A DNA stretch of 14,076 bases. Origin: Pseudomonadota bacterium. GTDB lineage: Bacteria > Pseudomonadota > Alphaproteobacteria > UBA8366 > JADFVY01. Of the stretch, positions 7,066 through 14,076 are shown piece by piece (within the stretch, counting starts at the first letter, position 1; each line of letters begins with the position of its first letter). The position numbers and the translations under genes were made by a program. The DNA is taken from the NCBI GenBank assembly GCA_030671915.1, contig DAOVHN010000014.1, positions 1-14,076 of the forward strand, in the 5' to 3' direction. Under the pieces are notes generated by a model. That model searched no databases. It saw only the letters and a program-made list of their open reading frames with translations, and had not been told where the DNA came from.

Positions 7066-8283
7066 ATGGCCGCGCATCGGGACCTTCAGAACGTCATCAC
7101 CATCCATAACGGCGACAAGGCGCCTCGGGTGTTTTCAGACGCCGAGATCGACGGGCGACTCAAGCGCCTGCGCGCTCACATGGCCGACGTCGGGATCGAG
7201 GCGGTGCTGTTCACCTCCTATCATAACATCAATTATTTCAACGACTTCATCTATTGCTCCTTCGGCCGGCCTTACGGGCTGGTGGTGACCCGGGACAAGT
7301 CCATCGCCATCGTCGCCAATATCGATTACGGTCAGCCTTGGCGGCGTGGTTATGGCGATACGGTCACCTATACCGACTGGCAGCGGGACAATTTCTTCCG
7401 CGCGGTCCAACAGGAGGTAGGCGCCGCAAAGCGCGTCGGTGTCGAGTTCGACCATATGAACCTGGACGCGCACCGCAAGCTGGGCGATGCGCTGTCGGGC
7501 GCCGAGATTGTGGATGTTGGCCAAGCGACCATGCGCCTGCGCATGTTCAAGACGGTGGAGGAACTCGCGGTCATCCGCAACGGCGCGCGCACCGCCGATA
7601 TCGGCGGTGCGGCCTGCGTCGAGGCGATCGCCGAAGGCGTGCCGGAACACGAGGTCGCGCTGCATTCGACGCAGGCCATGGTGCGCGAAATCGCCAGGAC
7701 CTATCCGCAGTCCGACATTATGGACTCCTGGACATGGTTCCAGTCTGGCCCGAACACCGATGGCGCGCACAATCCGGTGACGACGCAGAAGATAGATAAG
7801 GGCGATATCCTCAGCCTCAACTGCTTCCCGATGATCTCTGGCTATTACACGGCGCTGGAACGCACGCTCTTCTTCGAACATGCCGACGACCGGTCGCTCG
7901 AATTATGGCAGGTTAACGTGAAGGTCCATCGCCGCGGGCTGGAGCTGATCCGCCCCGGCGCGGTCTGCCGCGACATCGCCGCCGAACTGAACGAGATATA
8001 CGCCGAACATGGGCTGCTGAAGTACCGGACCTTCGGCTACGGCCATTCCTTCGGCACGTTGTCGCATTATTACGGCCGCGAGGCGGGGCTGGAGCTACGC
8101 GAGGATATCGACACGGTACTGGAGCCCAACATGGTGGTCTCGATGGAGCCGATGATCACCCTGCCCGAGGGCGAGCCCGGCGCCGGCGGCTACCGCGAAC
8201 ACGACATCCTGATCGTGCATAAAGACGGTGCCGAGAACATCACCAAGTTCCCGCTCGGCCCGGAACACAACATCGTAGGGTAA
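7066..8283 (+). CDS. Creatinase (creatine amidinohydrolase)
   Basis: This 405-residue protein follows Pseudomonas creatinase (about 403 residues) closely along its whole length. Landmarks are FTSYHNINY, the CSFGRPY substrate loop, YTDWQRDNFF, MDSWTWFQSG, NTDGAHNPVTT, RTFGYGHSFGTLSHYYGREAG and SMEPMITLPEG. It would hydrolyse creatine to sarcosine and urea. The catalytic His is H235 (H232 in the Pseudomonas enzyme, from memory), with E265 and E361 matching the substrate-binding acids. The fold is that of M24 pita-bread peptidases, but creatinases need no metal. The ATG at 7066 has a good GAGGAG site 7 bases upstream. No sarcosine oxidase, creatininase or urease gene is in the window, so the rest of the pathway would be elsewhere. 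It is divergent from the soluble kinase gene. Confidence 0.95.
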   Translation: MAAHRDLQNVITIHNGDKAPRVFSDAEIDGRLKRLRAHMADVGIEAVLFTSYHNINYFNDFIYCSFGRPYGLVVTRDKSIAIVANIDYGQPWRRGYGDTVTYTDWQRDNFFRAVQQEVGAAKRVGVEFDHMNLDAHRKLGDALSGAEIVDVGQATMRLRMFKTVEELAVIRNGARTADIGGAACVEAIAEGVPEHEVALHSTQAMVREIARTYPQSDIMDSWTWFQSGPNTDGAHNPVTTQKIDKGDILSLNCFPMISGYYTALERTLFFEHADDRSLELWQVNVKVHRRGLELIRPGAVCRDIAAELNEIYAEHGLLKYRTFGYGHSFGTLSHYYGREAGLELREDIDTVLEPNMVVSMEPMITLPEGEPGAGGYREHDILIVHKDGAENITKFPLGPEHNIVG

Positions 8284-8324
8284 CAGACGCGGCTGCCGGC
8301 CGGGTGCTTGACCATCGCCGGCGC

Positions 8325-8353
8325 TTGACCCGGACGCATACGGCCACTACCTT
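8325..8353 (+). promoter_or_regulatory. Predicted leuA-leader promoter
   Basis: TTGACC (within CTTGACC, like the alphaproteobacterial -35) and TACCTT (-10, only three of six, but keeping T1, A2 and T6) are exactly 17 bases apart. The expected start lies about 7 bases after the -10, at 8360-8361, which is the A of the ATG of the first leader frame. A second TTGACC at 8308-8313 lies one 17-base step upstream. Confidence 0.5.
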
Positions 8354-8360
8354 TGTGCCT

Positions 8361-8420
8361 ATGAACATGAAGCCCTGCACACTGATTCTGAGCCTCCTTC
8401 TTACCGGCCCGGCCTCCTGA
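8361..8420 (+). CDS. Candidate leucine-rich leader peptide 1 of leuA, probably leaderless
   Basis: The frame encodes MNMKPCTLILSLLLTGPAS and then TGA. Five of 19 residues are leucine, three of them consecutive (codons 12-14, CTC CTT CTT, 8394-8402), just before a GC-rich hairpin. There is no ribosome-binding site, but the predicted transcription start coincides with the ATG, so translation could be leaderless. Leaderless leader peptides are known for the trp attenuator of Sinorhizobium. The stop codon lies in the loop of the hairpin. The most likely role is to sense leucyl-tRNA supply for leuA. It could be chance, because it is short and Leu codons are common. Confidence 0.5.
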   Translation: MNMKPCTLILSLLLTGPAS

Positions 8421-8445
8421 CCGGAGCGCCGGGGCGCGCGTTTTT
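8408..8445 (+). terminator. Candidate attenuator hairpin 1
   Basis: CCCGGCCTCC (8408-8417) pairs with GGAG-GCCGGG (8423-8433) with one bulged C at 8427 and the loop TGACC. T5 follows at 8441-8445, but 7 bases after the stem base, which is farther than ideal. A smaller alternative hairpin, GCGC-CGGG-GCGC (8426-8437), lies nearer the T-run and excludes the first. The 5' arm overlaps leader codons 16-19. It could instead simply end the creatinase transcript. Confidence 0.4.
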
Positions 8446-8477
8446 CGGCTCTATCGCCATTCTGCAGGATTTTCACG

Positions 8478-8578
8478 ATGTTCAGACCAGCCAGTAGTAT
8501 TACGTATTTCGCGCCGCACGCACGCGGTGCCTCGCGCATGTTTGACGCGCGGATTCTCCTTCTGCTGCGACTTAGGGG

Positions 8579-8594
<16 letters not shown>
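8478..8594 (+). CDS. Candidate leucine-rich leader peptide 2 of leuA
   Basis: This 38-codon frame has an AGGA site (8466-8469) 8 bases before its ATG. An internal ATG at 8538 would give the 18-residue MFDARILLLLRLRGGRRV. Four consecutive leucine codons (CTC CTT CTG CTG, 8556-8567) and one more at 8571-8573 lie right against the 5' arm of a strong terminator-like hairpin, whose loop contains the TGA. leuA begins 69 bases after the stop. A run of the pathway's end-product amino acid just before a terminator and before the pathway's first gene is the signature of ribosome-mediated attenuation. Of the two leader frames, this is the more convincing. Confidence 0.6.
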
Positions 8595-10352
<1,758 letters not shown>

Positions 10353-10361
10353 GCGGGACGA

Positions 10362-10391
10362 CGGCGGCGCAGGCGTTGCGCCGCGCCGCCG
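10362..10391. terminator. GC-rich hairpin between convergent genes
   Basis: CGGCGGCGC (10362-10370) and GCGCCGCCG (10383-10391) form a perfect 9-bp stem with a 12-base loop in the 53-base gap between leuA and the convergent exported-protein gene. There is no proper T-run on either side, so it may be only a partial or Rho-assisted end. Confidence 0.4.
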
Positions 10392-10405
10392 ACGAACCCG
10401 TTATT

Positions 10406-10981
10406 TCAGTGTTGCATCCCGCCACCGCGCGCGATCGCCAGGTGGTGCGGCTGGTGGTGCGCGCCGGACGCCATCAGTCCGAAGAACCCGAGTCCGCGAA
10501 TATGGGCCTCCGCGCGCGGGTCGGCCGATGTAACCCGTAAAACGACATTCCCGCCGGCCGGGTTCTCGGCCGACACCGTCCAGCCCTCTATCCGGGCCAA
10601 TTCCCTGGCGTGGGCGGGGACCATGCGCCGGGCCGCCTCGCCGGCGCGGCCGGCGCCGGAAACCGTCGCTTCGATCCCGCCGGGAATTTCCCGTTCGGCC
10701 ACCTCCGCCGACATGACCAACGCATTCATATCGACCAGATGCCGGCGCAACGCCCCCAGGTCGACGCGTGCCCAATCGGTGGGCGGATCCGCCTCGAGGA
10801 TCGCCACTATCTCCTGGATCGCGGCGAACGCGCCTTGCCCCGGTTCGGTTGGATCCGCTGCCATGCTACCATGCATCGCCTGGTGGGCCTGGTTATGCCC
10901 CTGCATATCGTCGCCAAGCGCCGGCGCGGCGAGCCCTGCCACCGCCAACGGCAGGGCCAGCATGAGCTTTCCGATATTCAT
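10406..10981 (-). CDS. Exported His/Met-rich protein of unknown function
   Basis: This 191-residue protein starts with a signal peptide (about 1-23: a basic start, a hydrophobic LMLALPLAVAGLAAPA core, and an ALG-DD cleavage site). After it comes a His/Met-rich stretch (DDMQGHNQAHQAMHGSM). The middle is helical, with DWARVDLGALRRHLVDMN and a later PAHARELARIEGW. The C-terminus is again His-rich (GLMASGAHHQPHHLAIARGGGMQH). The two metal-ligand-rich ends suggest copper or other soft-metal binding in the periplasm, but this is inference and I do not recognise a named family. The ATG at 10981 has an excellent GGGAGGA site 8 bases upstream. It is followed on the same strand, upstream, by the YtoQ-family gene after a 36-base gap, so the two may form an operon (YtoQ first). 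Confidence 0.8.
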   Translation of the reverse strand: MNIGKLMLALPLAVAGLAAPALGDDMQGHNQAHQAMHGSMAADPTEPGQGAFAAIQEIVAILEADPPTDWARVDLGALRRHLVDMNALVMSAEVAEREIPGGIEATVSGAGRAGEAARRMVPAHARELARIEGWTVSAENPAGGNVVLRVTSADPRAEAHIRGLGFFGLMASGAHHQPHHLAIARGGGMQH

Positions 10982-11017
10982 TTGGTGATTCCTCCCGCCG
11001 ATCGATCCCGAGATACC

Positions 11018-11473
11018 CTAAAGCGCGCCCTCAACTACATATTTCAGAATTCGGACGACCTGTTCAGGCGTTTCCGCAGTGGCCAGCGCGGCGCCGTCCA
11101 CCTCCTTCAGCGCGTGGGTGAGGTCGGGGTCGTGCAGCGTAACAACGGGGGTTCCCAGCGCTGCCGCATAGCCCGCGTCGAAGGCCGCGTTCCATTGGCG
11201 GTATTTGTCGCCGAAACGGACCACCACGACATCCGCGCGCTCTATCATGGTGCGGGTGCGGATGGCGTTCAGCTTGGCACCCTTGTGATCCTTCCAGAAC
11301 GGATTGTCCTCCTCGCCCAGAATCGCCACGCCACAATCGTCGCTGGTCGCATGGTCGGTTACGGGGGCCAGGAACTCGACTGGCAGGCCGGCCTCGGCGG
11401 CCCCTTTTTCGACCCTCTCGCGCCAATCAGTATGTATTTCTCCGGACAGATAGACGGTCAGTTCGGCTTCCAA
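11018..11473 (-). CDS. ytoQ: YtoQ-family protein (nucleoside 2-deoxyribosyltransferase-like)
   Basis: This 151-residue protein matches the YtoQ family along its length. Landmarks are LTVYLSGEIHTDWRERV, PVTDHATSDDCG, ILGEEDNPFWKDHKGAKLNAIRTRT, VVVRFGDKYRQWNAAFDAGYAAALG and LHDPDLTHALKEVD. The YLSG start and the FGDKYRQWNAAFDAG helix recall nucleoside 2-deoxyribosyltransferase-like Rossmann proteins, but the activity of YtoQ is not known to me. I chose the TTG at 11473 because AAGGAG lies 6 bases upstream and homologues begin with ELTVYLSGE. An ATG at 11575 in the same frame would add 34 unlikely residues. It is divergent from the cation transporter and probably co-transcribed with the exported-protein gene. 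Confidence 0.88.
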   Translation of the reverse strand: MEAELTVYLSGEIHTDWRERVEKGAAEAGLPVEFLAPVTDHATSDDCGVAILGEEDNPFWKDHKGAKLNAIRTRTMIERADVVVVRFGDKYRQWNAAFDAGYAAALGTPVVTLHDPDLTHALKEVDGAALATAETPEQVVRILKYVVEGAL

Positions 11474-11568
11474 GATAGTCTCCTTACGGTACGGTTTGCG
11501 TTTGGTGGCGCAATATTCCCCAGCCGGCTGCAAATTGCCACCCCCAACCGAAAAACACTCGGCCGGAC

Positions 11569-11597
11569 TTGACATCGGATCATATTATATGAATAAT
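11569..11597 (+). promoter_or_regulatory. Strong sigma70-type promoter of the cation transporter
   Basis: A perfect TTGACA is followed after exactly 17 bases by AATAAT (five of six). The start would be near 11604, about 48 bases before the ATG. The surrounding AT-rich patch stands out from GC-rich neighbours. Confidence 0.65.
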
Positions 11598-11606
11598 TGT
11601 TCATAT
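11587..11606. promoter_or_regulatory. Near-perfect 20-bp palindrome over the -10, ArsR/SmtB-like operator
   Basis: ATATGAATAATTGTTCATAT is palindromic at nine of ten pairs; only T11594/G11599 breaks it. It covers the -10 hexamer and the expected start point, the usual place for a repressor. TATGAA...TTCATA half-sites are typical of metal-sensing ArsR/SmtB repressors, which fits the metal-transporter gene downstream. The family assignment is inferred from pattern; no ArsR gene lies in the window. Confidence 0.55.
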
Positions 11607-11651
11607 GTTTGATTGTCACCTTTTGCCACAACGCTGTGGGGTTGCGACTTG

Positions 11652-12284
11652 ATGGCTGGCTGCCATCATGATTCAAGCTGCGATATGGACGGCGCGCCCG
11701 ATCCGGGATTCCGCCGCGCGCTGTGGATCGTGCTCGCCATCAACGCGGTGATGTTCGGCGTCGAGATGATTTCGGGTCTGTTCGCCCATTCGGTATCGCT
11801 GCAGGCAGATGCGCTCGATTTCCTCGGCGATTCCGCCAACTACATATTGACCCTGATGGTGCTGAGCATGTCTATGCGCTGGCGCTCCAGCGCGGCGCTG
11901 GTAAAGGGCGCGACGATGGGCCTGTTCGGGCTCTGGGTCATCGGCCAGGCGGCTTGGAATCTGTATTACGGCGCCCTTCCCGGTGCCTTCGTGATGGGGT
12001 CCGTCGGTTTCCTGGCGCTGGTTGCCAATGTCGCCAGCGCGGGCCTTCTTTATACCTTCAGATCGGGCAACGCCAACATGCGGTCGGTCTGGCTGTGCAG
12101 CCGCAACGACGCGATTGGCAATGTCGCCGTCATGCTGGCGGCGGGCGGCGTATTTTCGCTTGGATCCGCTTGGCCGGACCTTCTGGTGGCACTGGTCATG
12201 GCGGGCCTGGCGCTGAGCAGTTCGGTGCTGATCATCCGGCAAGCCACCGGCGAGCTTCGCTCATCCGTCGCGGTGGCGGAATAA
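11652..12284 (+). CDS. Six-helix CDF-type cation transporter
   Basis: This 210-residue membrane protein has about six hydrophobic segments (near 22-44, 61-77, 84-106, 112-134, 154-170 and 175-196). It lacks the cytoplasmic C-terminal domain common in cation diffusion facilitators. Where most CDF proteins have HxxxD in helices 2 and 5, this one has D56xxxD60 (ADALDFLGD) and C149xxxD153 (CSRNDAIGN), so the metal site would be Asp/Cys-based. The N-terminus holds a possible metal-binding cluster, CHHDSSC (4-10). It is likely an inner-membrane efflux pump for a divalent cation driven by protons; which metal is unknown. The ATG at 11652 has only a weak ribosome site; an in-frame TTG at 11613 is less likely. 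The promoter and operator upstream suggest induction by metal. Confidence 0.82.
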   Translation: MAGCHHDSSCDMDGAPDPGFRRALWIVLAINAVMFGVEMISGLFAHSVSLQADALDFLGDSANYILTLMVLSMSMRWRSSAALVKGATMGLFGLWVIGQAAWNLYYGALPGAFVMGSVGFLALVANVASAGLLYTFRSGNANMRSVWLCSRNDAIGNVAVMLAAGGVFSLGSAWPDLLVALVMAGLALSSSVLIIRQATGELRSSVAVAE

Positions 12285-12379
12285 CCCCTTTTCCCGCAAG
12301 GCGTTAAATGGTAACAAACTGGGCGTTCCCGTTAGGATTCATACCACTAGTCGTGGCCATATGATCGGAGGGGGGATTC

Positions 12380-12598
12380 GTGGCCAAGGAAGATCTGATC
12401 GAAATGGACGGCGTCGTGAAGGAACTCCTTCCGAACGCTACTTTCCGGGTCGAGCTCGACAATGGGCATGAAGTTCTTGCCCATACCGCGGGCAAGATGC
12501 GCAAATTCCGCATCCGTGTTCTCGCCGGCGACCGCGTAATCGTCGAGCTGACCCCTTACGACCTGACCAAGGGCCGTATTACATTCAGGTACAAATGA
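12380..12598 (+). CDS. infA: Translation initiation factor IF-1
   Basis: The 72-residue product is a single OB-fold S1-type domain that is typical IF-1 end to end: [63 protein letters not shown]. It binds the A site of the 30S subunit during initiation. The start is GTG, with a GGAGGGGGG ribosome site just upstream. The gene stands between a cation transporter and a class II aldolase rather than beside the maf/rng genes that I would expect in many alphaproteobacteria. It may therefore be relocated or an extra copy. I see no clear promoter in the 95-base gap before it. Confidence 0.97.
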   Translation: MAKEDLIEMDGVVKELLPNATFRVELDNGHEVLAHTAGKMRKFRIRVLAGDRVIVELTPYDLTKGRITFRYK

Positions 12599-12638
12599 GC
12601 CGTCGCATATCCTACCGGCGCCGCGCCGGACACCGGCG

Positions 12639-13295
12639 ATGACCGGCCGTACCGAAAGCGCCTTGCGCCGCCAGATAATCGAAACATGTCTCGGCATGAA
12701 CCGCCTGGGCATAAACCAGGGGATGGCCGGCAATGTCAGCACGCGCCTGGACGGCGGCCTGCTGATCACACCCAGCGGCCTTCCCTATGACGGCATGAAA
12801 CCGTCGGACATCGTATTTATCGACAAGAACGGCCGGCCGAAGGGCGAACAAAACCCGTCCAGCGAATGGCGCTTCCATTACGATATCCTGCGCGGCCGCA
12901 AGAATGCGGGAGCGGTGTTGCACGCCCACGCGCCCTACTGTACGGCGCTGGCCTGCCTTGGCAGGGAAATCCCGGCGTTCCACTATATGGTCGCCGTCGC
13001 CGGTGGCGATTCGATCCGCTGCGCGCCCTACGCCACCTTCGGCAGCCAGGAACTGTCGAACAATGCCCTGGCCGCGCTGGAAGGGCGCAAGGCATGCCTG
13101 CTGGCCAATCACGGCATGATCTGCATCGACCGCGACCTGGACGCCGTGTTGGCTCTGGCAGTGGAGGTGGAAACCCTGGCGCGGCAATATTGCCAGGCGT
13201 TGCAGCTGGGCGAACCCATTGTCCTGCCCGCCGCGGAGATGCGACGGGTGCTGGAGAAGTTCGAGACCTATGGGAAGCCGCAGGACGGCGAGTAG
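12639..13295 (+). CDS. Class II aldolase/adducin-family protein (fuculose-phosphate-aldolase-like)
   Basis: This 218-residue protein has the size and motifs of FucA/AraD-type zinc aldolases: AGNVSTR (phosphate loop), TPSGLPYD, SSEWRFH with E76, HAHAPY with H95 and H97, and ANHGM with H158. The Zn ligands H95, H97 and H158 and the acid E76 are at E. coli FucA positions plus three. It would cleave a ketose- or deoxyketose-phosphate to dihydroxyacetone phosphate and an aldehyde. Related members are epimerases or 5-deoxy-sugar or methylthioribulose-phosphate enzymes, so the exact substrate is open. The ATG at 12639 has a weak ribosome site and lies 40 bases after infA, so it may be read from the infA transcript. 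It ends 4 bases before the convergent regulator gene. Confidence 0.9.
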   Translation: MTGRTESALRRQIIETCLGMNRLGINQGMAGNVSTRLDGGLLITPSGLPYDGMKPSDIVFIDKNGRPKGEQNPSSEWRFHYDILRGRKNAGAVLHAHAPYCTALACLGREIPAFHYMVAVAGGDSIRCAPYATFGSQELSNNALAALEGRKACLLANHGMICIDRDLDAVLALAVEVETLARQYCQALQLGEPIVLPAAEMRRVLEKFETYGKPQDGE

Positions 13296-13299
13296 CGCT

Positions 13300-13950
13300 T
13301 TATCCGATACCGTTGGCCATTGCCAGCTTCACCGCCTGGGTGCGGTTTGCCACGCCGACTTTCTTGTATATGCGGCGAAGATGCAGCTTGATCGTTACTT
13401 CCTCGACGCCCAGTTCATTGCCGATCTGCCGGTTGGAAATACCCTTGACCAGTGCGCGAAGCACATCGGTCTCGCGTGGCGACAGGCCGGTCCGGGCGAT
13501 GAAACTCTCGGCGCTTTCCTCGTTCACCCGGTTAACGGATGCCTGGTTTGCGATATTTTCATACAGCCCCGCCGGGATGAACTTCTCCCCGACCTGCATG
13601 AGCTTGATAGCGTGGAAAAATGCCGGCGCTGACATGCTCTTTGGTATGAAACCCGCGGCGCCACTGGCCAGCGCGCTGGACGCCAACCCGATATCCTCCG
13701 AACCCGAGAAAATAGCACAGGGCACCTTGGGATGGCGGCTGCGGAGGCGCTCCAGCCCTTCTACCCCGCCCAGGCCAGGCAGATCGTAATCGACGAGAAC
13801 GATCTCGACTGTGCCGTCACGGTCCATCGTTTCCAGGGCGTCATCGAGCGAGCCCGCCTGTAAAACCTCCGAGCCGGCCTCGTTTTCCTTCACCAGTTGG
13901 GCCAGCGCATCGGCCAGCAACAGATGATCGTCAGCGATAAGAATTTTCAT
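13300..13950 (-). CDS. NarL/FixJ (LuxR-type) response regulator
   Basis: This 216-residue protein has an N-terminal receiver with the acidic pair D7-D8, phospho-acceptor D54 in VLVDYDLPG, switch S82 in AIFSGSED and K104 in FIPKSM. The C-terminal LuxR-type HTH lies at about 152-210 (LSPRETDVLRALVKG, SNRQIGNELGVEEVTIKLHLRRIYKKVGVANRTQAV). It should bind DNA as a dimer when phosphorylated. I chose the ATG at 13950 because MKILIADDH is the canonical start; the ATG at 14040 would add 30 residues of no receiver character. GAAGGG lies about 12 bases upstream. No kinase gene adjoins, and the two kinases in the window are possible partners. Confidence 0.93.
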   Translation of the reverse strand: MKILIADDHLLLADALAQLVKENEAGSEVLQAGSLDDALETMDRDGTVEIVLVDYDLPGLGGVEGLERLRSRHPKVPCAIFSGSEDIGLASSALASGAAGFIPKSMSAPAFFHAIKLMQVGEKFIPAGLYENIANQASVNRVNEESAESFIARTGLSPRETDVLRALVKGISNRQIGNELGVEEVTIKLHLRRIYKKVGVANRTQAVKLAMANGIG

Positions 13951-14061
13951 TCCCTTGGCACACCCTTCTTGCGACTCTCTAAAATTCCAGGCCCGATGTT
14001 CTTTGCATCGCCTCGCGCATTCTTTCAGATGAGAAGCCATAATACAACTGTCAGCACCCTA

Positions 14062-14075
14062 TATACCACAGTATA
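14062..14075. repeat. Short inverted repeat upstream of the response regulator
   Basis: TATAC-CACA-GTATA is a perfect 5-4-5 inverted repeat about 110 bases before the regulator start, in an AT-rich stretch at the window edge. It could be an operator or autoregulation site; the evidence is only symmetry and position. Confidence 0.25.
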
Positions 14076-14076
14076 A

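Noticed and set aside
10610..11572. 320-codon open frame on the plus strand
   Set aside because: It is antisense to both the exported protein and the YtoQ-family gene, which have strong ribosome sites and family matches.

Overview
The window is GC-rich, gene-dense DNA with alphaproteobacterial character. The IF-1 sequence, the CTTGAC-type -35 elements and the mix of PAS histidine kinases, a TauD-type dioxygenase and creatinase all fit that class. I cannot name the genus; a free-living Rhodospirillales-like or marine alphaproteobacterium is a guess. I see no tRNA, rRNA, CRISPR, insertion sequence or phage gene. It reads as ordinary chromosome with short operons.

Layout. (1) 1-2399, plus strand: the 3' part of a multi-PAS histidine kinase, coupled by an ATGA overlap to a receiver-only response regulator. 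(2) 2585-3259, plus: a membrane-anchored, glycine-rich DUF2914-like protein. (3) 6833-3312, minus: a soluble histidine kinase paralogous to the first, then an HpcH/HpaI aldolase, a glutathione-transferase-like protein with a C-terminal extension, and a TauD/TfdA dioxygenase. The last three look like one catabolic operon of unknown substrate. (4) 7066-8283, plus: creatinase, divergent from the soluble kinase. (5) 8284-10352, plus: a long leader, then leuA (2-isopropylmalate synthase). (6) 10981-10406, minus: an exported His/Met-rich protein. (7) 11473-11018, minus: a YtoQ-family protein with a TTG start. (8) 11652-12284, plus: a six-helix CDF-type cation transporter. (9) 12380-13295, plus: infA (IF-1) and a class II aldolase. 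(10) 13950-13300, minus: a NarL/LuxR-type response regulator, convergent with the aldolase.

The most interesting part is the leuA leader (about 8325-8663). It holds two short leucine-rich open frames in series. In each, the leucine codons end just before or against the 5' arm of a GC-rich hairpin, the stop codon lies in the hairpin loop, and a T-run follows. The first frame begins at the predicted transcription start, so it would be a leaderless leader peptide; the second has its own AGGA ribosome-binding site. This suggests leucine-sensing attenuation, possibly in tandem, acting by ribosome occlusion rather than by the classical four-segment switch.

The second regulatory highlight is the cation transporter promoter. 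A TTGACA-N17-AATAAT promoter has its -10 inside a near-perfect 20-bp palindrome resembling ArsR/SmtB metal-sensor operators. No ArsR gene is present in the window.
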